The translations under genes were made by a program, and so were the position numbers. Shown piece after piece: positions 32,030 to 45,126 of a DNA stretch of 64,000 bases. The stretch is from Anomaloglossus baeobatrachus (Eukaryota; Chordata; Amphibia; Anura; Aromobatidae). How positions within the stretch are numbered: position 1 is the stretch's first letter; each line of letters starts with the position of its first letter. The stretch is taken from the NCBI RefSeq assembly GCF_048569485.1, contig NC_134354.1:452307926-452371925 (forward strand), written 5' to 3'. Under the pieces are notes generated by a model. That model saw only the letters and a list, made by a program, of their open reading frames with translations. It did not search any database and was not told the DNA's origin.

Positions 32030-32442
32030 CACAGGACTCAATCTGTCAGGAGGATTCATGGCCCATTACAAAATCTGAGGAGTCATTCCAGAGACTCACC
32101 AGGCCTCTGATCCTACATGGATATTGGGACAATAAAACTCTCACACCACTAATCAAAGCTAATTAAGGATTCACTTTCTAAGCTCAGTGTTTGTTTATTT
32201 AAATGTCTTTTATTATGCCATCCCTCTGCTCTGTTTGTGCATATATTTGTGTTTCTTCAGATATTTTGTCATGCCATGCCTGATGAAGGGACCTGAGATG
32301 TCTCGAAAGCTTGCTTTCTAACATCACTTCATTTTATTTTAGTTAGCCATTAAAAGGTATCACAAGATTATAATTTTGTTCCTCTCACTGAGAACATTCA
32401 ATAATTTTTCAACTGGCTAGCACGGTACCAAAACCTTTTCAC
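32030..32442 (+). mobile_element. Penelope-like insertion, 13-bp target duplication
   Basis: TTGCAAGCAGTCA is repeated at 32017-32029 and 32443-32455; removing the insert restores the foldback arm. It contains the hammerhead-like core CTGATGAAGGGAC...GTCTCGAAAG at 32280-32310 and the 3'-type sequence TTAGTTAGCCATTAAAAGG. No coding sequence. A fossil fragment. Confidence 0.6.
32280..32320 (+). ncRNA. Hammerhead-like core, weaker copy
   Basis: CTGATGA, an extra A, stem II GGGAC/GTCTC and GAAA are in the right order, with a possible AGC/GCT stem III. No convincing stem I is seen, so this is a relic of the motif at best. Confidence 0.35.
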
Positions 32443-32500
32443 TTGCAAGCAGTCAGACACGCTGTCAGACAGAGTAGGGGTGCGGTCTGACTGTAACCAT

Positions 32501-33507
32501 TCACAGATGCTGGAACTGCCAGTGAGTGGGGGAAGCAGTGCATATGCATGAGGGATAATGAGCGGCACCAGAAGTAGTATGAATGGCCCCGGAAGCAGTG
32601 TTACAGCTTTGCGGGACACTGGTAAGTATAACGTGCCAGCTTTTCCCTTTTTTTTCCTATCTTTTTTCTTTATTTTTTTTAATAACCTGGGTGGCCAGAT
32701 CTGGTAAAGTACCCGGATTTCACTAAGAACTCTGGGCCCAGGGTCGGTGCATGGGTACTTTTGAACCCACACGGATCCAAACTTTTCCTAGTAACGATTG
32801 TACAGTAATCCCCTTTTGGAAATCCCCCAAATACATTATAGTAGCTCATCTGAGCTTTTAGGGATCTGTTGGACTATTACCTTGATCAGGGAAGATCTGG
32901 TAGTCCAGTATAGATAATTTGATGTTACTTAAAGCTCTTTCACACGAGCGTATAAATCATAGAAGTGCAATCCGATAAAAAAGGGATCAATGTTATTCAA
33001 TGAGGCAGTGCAAATCTGCATTTTTTTTCTCACCTGTATTCAGAATGAGAAAAAAAAATCAAACCAAAAACCATGCTGCAATTTTATTTAAAAATCAGTA
33101 CAATTGTAGAAAAAAAAAAATCAAATGCCATATGGACCATCAGTACGGCATCCAATTTTTAGGGATACATCACAGTTCTGTAAGATGTAAATATTAATAG
33201 GTGCTGAGTAAAAAAACAGATTGCATACGGACCGCAAACGGATGACAAGTGAGAAAAAATCCTTCCACTTTTTTGGATGAGACTGGTAATTCCCAACATT
33301 ATTTGTCAGGGGTGGTTCAGGAGACATCCATATATATTATATGGTCGCCTGCAATTTGAAGGTTCAGCCAACTTGCATTTTAACAATGGGTACTTTCGCT
33401 TTGTAATCCATATCCTTCAAAACATCAGAGAATCTCTGGGACTTGCCGCATGCTGCTCATAGACAATATAAAGGCGATGCCTCCATTGTTGATGTTTGTT
33501 GATATGC
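32501..33507. other. Unassigned stretch
   Basis: There are poly-A and poly-T tracts near 32640-32680 and 33020-33120. GCTCTTTCACACGAGCGTAT at 32934-32953 looks like a single MITE end. No gene. Confidence 0.3.
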
Positions 33508-34788
33508 TGACATGCCCGCCCCAGGGCCAGGGGACTCAGAACCGGGCCGGACTAGTCCGGGGACGTCAGCCATGGCGGGGTCCGGGTCCGTGACCCTGGC
33601 GGTGTCTTTTGTAGTAAATAAAAGGGGTAGTAAATAAAAGAAAATAAAATAAAAAGAGTTTTTGTCGACTACGCCACTTGCGGTATGCGGCCAGGTTATA
33701 AGGGGAGGCCGTCGCTGCAGGTTTCTGCTGGGGATGATGGAGTGATGCAGCTTGGATGGTTAGAGCCCTCTGCAAGCAGGGACAGGCCCCAGCAGTAGAT
33801 GATGGGGGTTGTAGAGGGGAACAGTCTTATGTGAGTGCACGTCGTCAAGAAAACAGTCCACACCAGTATTCTAGTTTAACTTGCCTTGTTTATTTTTCTG
33901 TGGTGGTACCTGAACACGCGGGTGCCAGTCCCAGGTGTATCCGCTCCCCTTGTTTTCCGTGCCAGCTGTGAACTGGGATCGCTGTCCTCCGTGCACACTT
34001 GTTGTTGATGGGCTCCCGTGGCCTAGCGCTACTTGGGAACCCCTCTGTTTCTCTTGGTCCTATTGCAGGCATCCTGGACTATTTAAGGGGTTCAGTCCCC
34101 GGTCCCCTCTTTGCTGCTGATGCTTCAGACTCTTTTGGTGGTGAAGAACCCTGGAGATTCCTTCACCTAGTAGAATTGACAATGTCCATAAAGGGTCTCA
34201 CTGTCCTAGGGATCTGCACCATGCCTTGTGCTGAGGTCTGTGAGCTCGGTTCCGTCCTTCCATGGACACGCTGCGGTTCCTCGAGTCTCGTACTTCCACA
34301 GGGGGCCCACAGGTCCTGGAGTTCACGTTTCCTCACCTCACGGTCCTCTCTCCTTTTCACAGTTCTCTGTTCTCACTGCAGGTCTTTTTCTGTCTTTTAC
34401 TTTCTACTCCTTCCAACTACTACTCCTCTCCTCCCCTCCTTTACTTCCTTCTTCACCTCATTCTCTGACTGACGTTCACAGTCTCTCTCCTCAGACTCTC
34501 CTGACAGACTGCTTCCTTCAACTCTCCCCACCTGACTGCACACCACTTCCTCCCGCCTTTTCCAACTAACCACTAGCCCCTCCCCCTCGCTGGGTCTCTC
34601 CCTACAGGCTGGGTAGTACTATCCAATCAGTGCCCTCCCCTTTTACCTGTTACTAGGCATCTCCCAGTCTGGTGTTGGGGTTGTGTGTGTGGCCTGAAGG
34701 TGCTGGTGCGTTTGCTCTGGCACGGATATGCCGGGGTTTTATTTCCACGGGTTACATTTGTGGCACCTGGTACCTCAGGGGTGCTACA
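33508..34788. mobile_element. LTR fragment (fossil), related to 21979-23086 and 40064
   Basis: CGCCCCAGGGCCAGGGG, GGGCCGGACTAGTCCGGGG and CTACGCCACTTGCGG match the LTR half at 40140-40300. The right end is GGGGTGCTACA. The expected 5' start (TGTGACG...) is missing. A T/C-rich stretch at 34340-34560 gives misleading frames. Confidence 0.6.
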
Positions 34789-35014
34789 ATGCAAATTATG
34801 AAGATTACAAGTCACATATTTAGGGCTCATGCACACTGCAGTATTACAGCTCTATACAACATGGTTATAGCAATCATAAAAATGTAGAGTTTCCGTGTAA
34901 TTGTATTTGTATCCGATATAGGGGCATACGGAAGTTTTTTCTCTTGGATTGCATCCTGTGGCTGCTATGCACTAAAAATAATTATATTATCAGTTCAATA
35001 CTAAGGAAATTTTG
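34789..35014. other. Short stretch with a MITE end
   Basis: TTAGGGCTCATGCACACTGC at 34820-34839 resembles a TTA-flanked MITE terminus, but no right end was found. Confidence 0.3.
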
Positions 35015-35017
35015 TAA

Positions 35018-35621
35018 GGGCTGTAACACACTTCTGTGCCGCCGGTACGTGTTTGTGACGTTTTTACACGTACCGGCAGCACGAGCACACGTGCACCAAT
35101 GTTACCCTATGGTAACAGGCACACACACGTAAAGCCACACGGACCGCGTGGAGCATACTTGTGCCCGTGTGCTCCACACGTTGACATGTCCGTTTTTCTC
35201 CGGCATCACGGGTGTCACACGGAACGCAAACGGACCACATGGATGTGTTCCGTGTGACACGCACCGGAGAAAACACACATGTCTGAGAAAAAACTAAAAA
35301 ACTTTACTCACCTTTTCCAGCCCTGCTGTCTCTGCCACTGCTGTCACTTGATTCCGACCGCCGCTCATTATGCTCATTACATATTCACTTCACTGCGGGC
35401 CGGAAGCAGCAGCAGCGGGGAGTCGGCAGGACCGGAGACCAAAGATCAGCAGCACGGACAGCAACGCCAGGGACAGGTGAGCAGGAGTTCCCGTTCTCTG
35501 TGTGTTATCACGGATAACACACGGAGAACACACGCCATAAATACGGCTCACAGAGGGCAATATGCACCTTGACACGTCCGTGAAAAACGTGCGTGATTTT
35601 CACGGACGTGTGACAGAGGCC
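35018..35621. mobile_element. MITE, TAA target, GGGCTGTAACACAC ends
   Basis: TAA at 35015-35017 and 35622-35624 flank a 604-bp element with ends GGGCTGTAACACACTTCTG and GTGTGACAGAGGCC. Internal blocks such as TCACGGATAACACACGGAG and CCGTGTGACACGCACCGG are palindromic. Non-coding. Confidence 0.7.
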
Positions 35622-35624
35622 TAA

Positions 35625-37543
35625 AGGTGTATTTGAGGACCGTCTTTCTTCCTCTGATGCCCCCAAAAATGCGCTAGCACTTGAAATGCGTTTTGTGCTT
35701 TGTATTCAGGCGTGGACTGTATGGTGCAGCTACAGAAAATGACCACAAAGGAACAAATGCGTTTGATGTAATCTTGTCGATTTACCTGCCAACTTGTGTG
35801 CTTGCTCACCCCTGTAGATAACTCTTCCACCGAATGCAATAAGATGCCAAAATTACTACTAGAAGTCTCCCACATATGAGTCCATAACAGAATTGTTGAT
35901 CATACAGTCAAGCCCCTCGAAAAAAATATGGTAACATACAACATGTGTATAGGACATGCATCTAATAAAGAAGAACCTGTTCGTTTGAGCCGGATCTCCC
36001 TTCTTTTACTGCTACTTTATTTTTTCTACTATACTATAGAATTTCCTTCAAAACTATGGAATATACTGTATAAGTCTAATTCTACGAAATTGTTGGGGAT
36101 GTTTCTTTCTAAGTCCAGCAGGTGGCACTCACATCATTTCTATCATTATAAGTGATTTTTTTTTTCTTTTCTGTGAATTTACCATAATGGATTGCACTTC
36201 ATTAATAATTTCATCAATGCAAGAGAAATTTCTCAGTTTAGCATTTTTCAAAAATACTTAATACTGTACTTCAAAGGAACGTTGTCATGCTTCAATGATG
36301 CTTACCGAGTATATCCAATTTTTTTTTTATTTCTCCTTTTTTTACTTTGGAATGAAATGTTCTACAAAACCAACTTTCTAGCTAGAAGTTGTACATAAGC
36401 ACAACAAAAAACACAATAAAAAAGGAAAATACAAATCTCTAAACAAAATCAAAAGAATCGGCTGTACTTAGCCCAGGCTGGTCTAGAGTTGCCTCCATGC
36501 TACTCCCCAAAAGTTGTTGACACGGAAGGAGCGGTGACATCAAGGCTACAGCGTGTTCCTTCAGCTACCAATTATGGGACTCAGCAGGCATACCAATGGT
36601 CACTTCTGAGCCAAGTGATTGGCTGCAGCAGCCATGTGATCTAATCATGTAATTATTTCTGCAGCAGCCATGTGATGTAATCATGACATCACTTCTGCTG
36701 CAAAGACAGCAACCAAGAGGCAGCGCTACGACCACTGATTGTCAACAATCTTAACTTTGCTATTTTTGTACATAGGATGCCTTTGCCATAACAAAATGGA
36801 CATGTAACGCCCTTTAAACTTCTTCCCATCAAAGCTAATGTAGTTTTCCACACTTGTATTATTCTCCTTCCATTCTTCTAAAACCTATAACTATTGTATT
36901 TTTTCATATTCATTGCCGTATAAGGACAGGACAAGTTTTCCTTAAGAATGACTTTTTTTTTTTTTTACTTTATCATGTTAATAATTAGTGAAACAAAAGT
37001 CAAGAAATTCCATATTGAATGAGCTGGTGAAAATAAAAAAACACATTTGCAACTTCACCATTTGTTTTTTTCTGTATTTTGTTGTTACGGTGCTCCTTGT
37101 GCATGACCTGGCAATGCGATTTGTAGGTCACTACAGCTTGATGATATCAAACTTGTATAGTTTTTTTTTGTATTTTGGTTGTTAACCTTTTTTAACTTTG
37201 TTCTTTTTTATTTTTCCATTAATGGAGCAGTGTGATGGAATATTTTCATTGGTACAATTTTTGGATATACTGTATATAATGTTTGCATTGCTTGCATGGT
37301 CTACTGTTCCATGACTAGTCTTCTACTCTTGGATACTTTCACTTTAAAATAATAGCATTAGGGTTTATCAGAGCTCCTTATGACACTTTTTTAACACCTT
37401 GCTTGTCAAGGTAGCATGGCTTTGTGGAGAAGAGCTCAACTTAATATGTGCTGCTGTTTGACCAAATTTTGGTGCAATATTAAAGTCATCTAATAGGTGG
37501 ACAGTGGACTTAACCTGGACAGTCAATTAATGTAGCAAATTTA
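35625..37543. other. Unassigned stretch with degraded repeats
   Basis: 35640-35700 holds a degraded hammerhead-like piece (CTCTGATG ... TTGAAATGCG). 36470-36830 is a dispersed repeat with GTGATTGGCTGCAGCAGCCA and a nearby partial copy. 36830-37540 is AT-rich and unrecognised. No gene. Confidence 0.35.
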
Positions 37544-37547
37544 TTAA

Positions 37548-37932
37548 AGAAGTTGTCCAATATTCGGACATCTTCTAAATCAGAGTATTTGGTTATATTA
37601 AAATAAAAATACTTATATTCCCCTCCTGTGCTAGCTCCATTTTATCGGTGTCGGCTCTCGCTCTCACGGGGATTAAATGATGTCTTCTCACATGAGCCCT
37701 GCACCCAATCAGCACTGGTTTCACTCTCCTCGCCTTGGACGTATCAAATATCAAGAGGAATTGAGAGAACAGCCATCACTCCGACCTCCTCTAGATGTTT
37801 GATTTGCATAACAACATCACGTGAGCCTTGTGATAGCAAGTGCCAAGACTTGTGGAATGGCACCGGCACCGGTATTTTAACGGGGACAAACTGTCTGATT
37901 GAGAAGGGGTTGTCCGAGTAGTGGACAACCCC
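37548..37932. mobile_element. T2/Kolobok-like MITE (TTAA target)
   Basis: TTAA at 37544-37547 and 37933-37936. The ends AGAAGTTGTCCAATATTCGG and GTAGTGGACAACCCC are inverted. Inside, TAAAATAAAAATACTTATAT matches the family member at 14362-14822. Non-coding. Confidence 0.7.
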
Positions 37933-37936
37933 TTAA

Positions 37937-39138
37937 ACCATGAGCCACTATGATAAAGTTGGCGCATTTTAATCTGAGTTTACACTGTCTTAAAATTAGG
38001 CAGTTTAAGGGGAGTCTGCTAGCCAAAATATACACTTAAATAGTGTAGGACTGAGGTGGCATAGGCCCAGCAATAATAATAACTCTGGGGGGCCCACTAT
38101 TCAGCTGCATGCAAATATTATATGACCCTTATTCACAAATGTATATAATAATACACTGGGTAGTTTGTAAAATGAATGATGAATGCTGCTTCTGTCTTTA
38201 CATATTGAATCAAGAAAATTGGGCCAATTATTGCTCATATTAGGGAGTGAGTGACCCGTTCCTATACAGAGGCCCACCGGGGCATAGACCTGTTTACCTG
38301 TGATCCAGTCCAAACCTACACTTAATGATAACCACATAACCTTGTAGCGGATGGAGTAACAATAAAAATCATTCTTTTAGTTTTCAAATGGATTTCTCAA
38401 TTGTCCCCAAAAAAATAACTTTATTTCAGTACACAAATTAAGCTACTTAGTGCACCTCGAGCATGGCTAAATGCCTTGGTGCACCTTTCCCCACACTTTT
38501 TTAGCAAGTATTCTATATTGGTTGACAGTGCTGGCTGTCGTGCAGTGTCTGCATGCAGGAGCGAGGGCACACATCTTTGTTGGCATTACTCGCTACACGC
38601 TGATGTGGCTGTATTGTGAGCAGTGTCAGAAGAGAGAGGAGAGATGTGCCATTAAAGAGACAGTGCTCGCATGCCGGAGGTTCATCTTCAGACAGCACTG
38701 GCTTTAGGCAAACCAGCGCTATCAGTCAAAATAGAAGGATTCAGCCTTAAGTGGGTGGAATAGTGCACTGAGATGTTTAGCGATTCCAAGGGTCCATCAA
38801 GCACCCTAATTTGAATGGATTTGAAATCGAAAAGAATTAATTTACTTGTCATCCCTTCATCTACAAGCCTATGCAACCTATAGATTTGAACCCCATTTTT
38901 CATGTTTTTGATACTTTCTCTACAAGTAGTTCCTCTGTTAGTAAGAAATCTGCATTTGAATTGATATGTAAATGAGGCTGAGGTGCTTTGGATTCAAAGT
39001 CACAAAGTCACAAAGTCTTCCTCCCAGTGCAGCCTTCTCCTCTTGGACTGACAGCTTCTTTGTTTACAGTCACACAGCAAAGGAGCTCTTCTGCAATAAG
39101 GAGAGAGTTATGAATGTATTCATATTATGGAGGTGATA
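37937..39138. other. Unassigned stretch
   Basis: No recognisable termini or genes. AGTCACAAAGTCACAAAGTC at 38998-39017 is a tiny local duplication. Confidence 0.3.
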
Positions 39139-40063
39139 TGTGCCGCCCCTGCAGCGGTCGAACCGCTCGGATCCTGGGGTGGTGATTACTCGTGGCTTGA
39201 GGGTCTCTGGACCCGGGGGCTAGGGGCCACACTCAAATGAAAAAGGGGGTATTTACAGGGGAGGTACTCACTCAGCAATAAAGCAGATGCTGACAACAGG
39301 GTAAACCAAGTTTCTGACTGCCGCTGTCTCTTGAGGGGAGCTCGTCCGGGTCCCGTCCCCTGCAGCACTGCCTGGTGGTCCTGGCACAAATTTAGAGTGT
39401 CCTTTATGGCCCCTCAGCTTGGAGCTTTCCGGGCCCCGCTCCCCACTGTGGCTAAGTAGAAGAGCTTGCTCTCAGGGGCTCACGCTTGGGATTTCAGTGA
39501 GCCACTTGTTTGAAAAGCCCTATCCCCCTCGTTGCGCTAGTGCCCCTGATCTCTGAGCTTTGTGGGAACAGTCCGTAGAGGTCCTGTCCTCTGCATGTTA
39601 ATTCCCGGGTTGCCTAAAGCTTCCCCCCGACCTAGGGTCCGTGTACCCCGTTGTGCCTTCGGTCCCGGACCGGTGATTAGGCCCAGGCTGCTGACCGTCC
39701 TCCAAGACAGGTCCCAGGCACCTAGCCTCAATCCCCGGCGATCGGGGGTCCGACTCCTTTGGGTCCAGACCACCGTCTACGATCTAGTCTGCTTCTCCCC
39801 TGGGAACTACAACTCCCAGCTTCCTCAGAGCTCCTCACAGCTCGAGGGCTACCACTCAACTAACTTGACACCTCCCACCTCCCTGCCTGACCACTAGGTG
39901 GGCGGCCCTATTCCTGCTTAAGCAGCCCACTGGTATGCCTGACAGGTGTGGTGCAAGGTGTATCTAGGATTTGTGAATGCTGTTGGAGGCAGTACTGCAG
40001 GATGGAGACCCAGAACCATGGGGGGTTGAATCCTGCACTGAAGAGAAAGAGAGGGCATTACCC
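39139..40063. repeat. GC-rich LTR-like repeat (fossil), boundaries uncertain
   Basis: It begins TGTGCCGCCCCTGCAGCGG, includes AGCAATAAAGCAG at about 39275, and continues as GC-rich sequence to the LTR start at 40064. The layout suggests another LTR or internal region, but no matching second copy is present. Confidence 0.35.
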
Positions 40064-40623
40064 TGTGACGACCTGAATAGTCCAGGGGCGTCACAGATAC
40101 GGCTGGGTATACTGTATATTTACATTACACGAGGTACAGAGCAAGTGACTCGCCCACCCCAGGGCTTTGGGACACCCGGTGTCGGGCCGGACTATTCTGG
40201 GGATAGTCAGTGGTGGCGGGGCCCGACTCTGTGACCCTGGCGGGGTCTACTAATATGGCAGTTGTAGGGATAGTAATCAATAATAAAGTTTGTGGATTGC
40301 GGCTATGGAGCCGCCGCTGCTGAATGGGACTTTCGGGGCTGATGGATTAGCAGCTGGGATGGTTCTGCTCCCCACAGGTGGAGCGGTACCCGGGGGCAAC
40401 CATTGGTGCTTATTAAAGTCTATGGTGTTTGTGTGGGTGGTGCAGTGCAGGTGGAATAATGGAGGCAACACCAGAGGGTGCAATTTCAAGGTTTTACTCA
40501 CTGGTTCATGGCTGCTGCGAACTGGTCACCCACTGGTGTGCGGGAATTCCCTGTCAGGGACCTCCGCCGATCCCGGGTAGTTCTGGGAGTAAATGCCGGT
40601 GCACCCTGTAGTTGTGTCTCTTC
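40064..40623. mobile_element. LTR, left half, split by the giant hAT
   Basis: It starts TGTGACGACCTGAATAGTCC and is similar to the LTRs above. It is interrupted at 40623 by the hAT at GTCTCTTC and continues at 54697-55449. AATAAA lies at about 40279. A fossil. Confidence 0.6.
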
Positions 40624-41040
40624 TAGAGTTGAGCGCGGTTCGCGGTTCGAGGTTCTCCAGTTCTAGGCTCGAGTGATTTTGGGGCCTGTTCTAGATCGAA
40701 CTAGAACTCGAGCTTTTTGCAAAAGCTCGATAGTTCTAGATACGTTCGAGAACGGTTCTAGCAGCAAAAAACCAGCTAATTCCTAGCTGGCTTTCCGCTG
40801 TAATAGTGTAAGTCACTCTGTGACTCACACTATTATGAAATTTCAGTGTATAGTGTGCGGGAACAGCGCCTTCAGATCACTGCTGTATGGATAATGGCGA
40901 TCGCCATTTTTTTTTTTTTCTTGTCTTCCTTCCCTAAGCGCGCGCGTGTAGTGGGGAGGGCCAGCATGTCAGCCAATCCCAGACACACACACAGCTAAGT
41001 GGACTTTCAGCCAGAGAAGCAACGGCATGTGTGATAGGAT

Positions 41041-43736
41041 AAAAAACAAAAAGCCAGCACCAAATGTGCACTACAGCACTAAACATTCCAAACTGTACTT
41101 ATTATAAAAAAAAAATTTTTATAAAAAAAAAATTTTTTGAGATTTTTGGCAAAAAATTGCAATTTCTTGAGCTGCTTCGCCACGTCACGGCAAATCTCAT
41201 TTGAAGCAGTCCTACACTAAAATATTTTTATAAAATGTGCCATACGGCCTCACATATGAATAGTAGAACTGCTCTTAGCAGCACTCACCTGGTCTATTTC
41301 AATCCCGTACCCATGACTGAGTCATGGCTGTGGGCGGGACAGGTCCAAGCAAATGCTGCATGAAGTAAATAGCCTGTGGACAAAGCCTGATGACTTAATG
41401 TGAACAGTCACCAACCGCCAAAATCCAGACAGATGGAATACATCCCAAATTGGGGTGCATAGCAAGGTGGAGGTCAACCACCGACCAATTCAATGAAGAA
41501 AAAACAAAAAGCCAGCACCAAATGTGCACTACAGCACTAAACATTCCAAACTGTACTTATTATAAAAAAAATTTTTGAGATTTTTGGCAAAAAATTGCAA
41601 TTTCTTGAGCTGCTTCGCCACGTCACGGCAAATCTCATTTGAAGCAGTCCTACACTAAAATATTTTTATAAAATGTGCCATACGGCCTCACATATGAATA
41701 GTAGAACTGCTCTTAGCAGCACTCACCTGGTCTATTTCAATCCCGTACCCATGACTGAGTCATGGCTGTGGGCGGGACAGGTCCAAGCAAATGCTGCATG
41801 AAGTAAATAGCCTGTGGACAAAGCCTGATGACTTAATGTGAACAGTCACCAACCGCCAAAATCCAGACAGATGGAATACATCCCAAATTGGGGTGCATAG
41901 CAAGGTGGAGGTCAACCACCGACCAATTCAATGAAGAAAAAACAAAAAGCCAGCACCAAATGTGCACTACAGCACTAAACATTCCAAACTGTACTTATTA
42001 TAAAAAAAAAATTTTTGAGATTTTTGGCAAAAAATTGCAATTTCTTGAGCTGCTTCGCCACGTCACGGCAAATCTCATTTGAAGCAGTCCTACACTAAAA
42101 TATTTTTATAAAATGTGCCATACGGCCTCACATATGAATAGTAGAACTGCTCTTAGCAGCACTCACCTGGTTTATTTCAATCCCGTACCCATGACTGAGT
42201 CATGGCTGTGGGCGGGACAGGTCCAAGCAAATGCTGCATGAAGTAAATAGCCTGTGGACAAAGCCTGATGACTTAATGTGAACAGTCACCAACCGCCAAA
42301 ATCCAGACAGATGGAATACATCCCAAATTGGGGTGCATAGCAAGGTGGAGGTCAACCACCGACCAATTCAATGAAGAAAAAACAAAAAGCCAGCACCAAA
42401 TGTGCACTACAGCACTAAACATTCCAAACTGTACTTATTATAAAAAAAATTTTTGAGATTTTTGGCAAAAAATTGCAATTTCTTGAGCTGCTTCGCCACG
42501 TCACGGCAAATCTCATTTGAAGCAGTCCTACACTAAAATATTTTTATAAAATGTGCCATACGGCCTCACATATGAATAGTAGAACTGCTCTTAGCAGCAC
42601 TCACCTGGTCTATTTCAATCCCGTACCCATGACTGAGTCATGGCTGTGGGCGGGACAGGTCCAAGCAAATGCTGCATGAAGTAAATAGCCTGTGGACAAA
42701 GCCTGATGACTTAATGTGAACAGTCACCAACCGCCAAAATCCAGACAGATGGAATACATCCCAAATTGGGGTGCATAGCAAGGTGGAGGTCAACCACCGA
42801 CCAATTCAATGAAGAAAAAACAAAAAGCCAGCACCAAATGTGCACTACAGCACTAAACATTCCAAACTGTACTTATTATAAAAAAAATTTTTGAGATTTT
42901 TGGCAAAAAATTGCAATTTCTTGAGCTGCTTCGCCACGTCACGGCAAATCTCATTTGAAGCAGTCCTACACTAAAATATTTTTATAAAATGTGCCATACG
43001 GCCTCACATATGAATAGTAGAACTGCTCTTAGCAGCACTCACCTGGTCTATTTCAATCCCGTACCCATGACTGAGTCATGGCTGTGGGCGGGACAGGTCC
43101 AAGCAAATGCTGCATGAAGTAAATAGCCTGTGGACAAAGCCTGATGACTTAATGTGAACAGTCACCAACCGCCAAAATCCAGACAGATGGAATACATCCC
43201 AAATTGGGGTGCATAGCAAGGTGGAGGTCAACCACCGACCAATTCAATGAAGAAAAAACAAAAAGCCAGCACCAAATGTGCACTACAGCACTAAACATTC
43301 CAAACTGTACTTATTATAAAAAATTTTTTTGAGATTTTTGGCAAAAAATTGCAATTTCTTGAGCTGCTTCGCCACGTCACGGCAAATCTCATTTGAAGCA
43401 GTCCTACACTAAAATATTTTTATAAAATGTGCCATACGGCCTCACATATGAATAGTAGAACTGCTCTTAGCAGCACTCACCTGGTCTATTTCAATCCCGT
43501 ACCCATGACTGAGTCATGGCTGTGGGCGGGACAGGTCCAAGCAAATGCTGCATGAAGTAAATAGCCTGTGGACAAAGCCTGATGACTTAATGTGAACAGT
43601 CACCAACCGCCAAAATCCAGACAGATGGAATACATCCCAAATTGGGGTGCATAGCAAGGTGGAGGTCAACCACCGACCAATTCAATGAAGAAAAAACAAA
43701 AAGCCAGCACCAAATGTGCACTACAGCACTAAACAT
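41041..43736. repeat. 438-bp tandem array flanked by a 16-bp duplication
   Basis: Units start at AAAAAACAAAAAGCCAGCAC and recur at spacings of 459, 438, 440, 438, 438 and 438 bp. There are six full units plus a partial seventh of about 56 bp. Units differ mainly in A/T tract length. GCATGTGTGATAGGAT occurs just before (41025-41040) and just after (43737-43752), as if the array were one insertion with a 16-bp target duplication. No coding sequence is evident. Confidence 0.9.
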
Positions 43737-43785
43737 GCATGTGTGATAGGATGTCCATGTCACATGTCCCTGCATGTCCCTGCAT

Positions 43786-43793
43786 TATAAAAA
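43786..43793 (+). promoter_or_regulatory. Possible TATA box of the giant hAT
   Basis: TATAAAAA is followed by moderately GC-rich sequence and lies upstream of the transposase start at 45280. The 136-bp array lies between them. Motif only. Confidence 0.3.
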
Positions 43794-44127
43794 CGAGTAT
43801 CTGCCCGTCCGGACGCCATTATCTCTTCTGCGTCCTTGGTGTCAGACATCACTGGCGCAGCTCCGTCCTTTGTCCTATCGCCGATACTGCTGTATGCGCT
43901 CCATACACAGCGCTGGACAGCTTAGGGATAGCACTTTCTATTAGTCCTTTTAAGGGCTCGTACCGGCAGGGTCAGAGCCATAGGTGACAGGTCCTGAAAA
44001 CAGAGACAGCGTCTGTGTAGCTAAGGTCAGGGATTTCCTCGCTGCATTTCCCCATTAGGAGGGAATAGAAAGGCAGGCTTCCTTTCCTCTACCCAGAGCC
44101 CCACAATCCTGGCACTGTACCCTCCTG

Positions 44128-45126
44128 TCCTCTGCACACTCCAACTCATTATAACTAAGCCATTATACTAGCAAACACTGAGTGTACCTAGTGGCATCCT
44201 AAACGTGGCTATTGGACTTCTGTATAGTCCCAGTAGTGCACAGATATTTGCAGCATGTCTGCCTGCATTGCACACTCAAACTGATACTTACTAAGCCATT
44301 ATACTAGCTAACACTGAGTGAACTTAGTGTCATCCTAAACGTGGCTGTTGGACTTCTGTATAGTCTCAGTAGTGCACAGATATTTGCAGCATGTCTGCCT
44401 GCATTGCACACTCAAACTGATAGTTACTAAGCCATTATACTAGCAAACACTGAGTGTACCTAGTGGCATCCTAAACGTGGCTGTTGGACTTCTGTATAGT
44501 CCCAGTAGTGCACAGATATTTGCAGCACGTTTGCCTGCATTGCACACTCCAACTCATTATAACTAAGCCATTATACTAGCAAACACTGAGTGTACCTAGT
44601 GTCATCCTAAACGTGGCTGTTGGACTTCTGTATAATCCCAGTAGTGCACAGATATTTGCAGCACGTCTGCCTGCATTGCACACTCAAACTGATAGTTACT
44701 AAGCCATTATACTAGCAAACACTGAGTGTACCTAGTGGCATCCTAAACGTGGCTGTTGGACTTCTGTATAGTCCCAGTAGTGCACAGATATTTGCAGCTC
44801 GTCTGCCTGTATTGCACACTCAAACTGATAGTTACTAAGCCATTATACTAGCAAACACTGAGTGTACCTAGTGGCATCCTAAACGTGGCTGTTGGACTTC
44901 TGTATAGTCCCAGTAGTGCACAGATATTTGCAGCACGTCTGCCTGCATTGCACACTCAAACTGATAGTTACTAAGCCATTATACTAGCAAACACTGAGTG
45001 TACCTAGTGTCATCCTAAATGTGGCTGTTGGACTTCTGTATAGTCCCAGTAGTGCACAGATATTTGCAGCACGTCTGCCTGCATTGCACACTCAAACTCA
45101 TTATAACTAAGCCATTATACTAGCAA
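44128..45126. repeat. 136-bp tandem array, about 7.3 units
   Basis: CATTATACTAGC recurs at 44161, 44297, 44433, 44569, 44705, 44841, 44977 and 45113, exactly 136 bp apart each time. Units are highly similar (GGCTGTTGGACTTCTGTATA). The array sits in the leader before the transposase start. Confidence 0.95.

Larger units (their letters stand above)
31300..32500. mobile_element. Foldback DNA element with a Penelope-like insertion
   Basis: The left end region (GACAGCGTGTCTGACTGCTTGCAAT, about 31346-31370, trimmed in match) is inverted relative to 32443-32470 (TTGCAAGCAGTCAGACACGC). Inside, TATTAAAATTGGGGGGACCG (31788-31807) recurs in the palindrome at 49345-50902, so the elements share sequence. 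AATAAA motifs occur at about 31430-31480. Confidence 0.5.

Noticed and set aside
34228-34569. Ser/Leu/Pro-rich frames at 33999-34569
   Set aside because: They come from a T/C-rich segment of an LTR fragment.
41041-45126. Regular repeats that might suggest a CRISPR array
   Set aside because: Whole units repeat with no unique spacers, periods are 438 and 136 bp, and the setting is a vertebrate hAT transposon.
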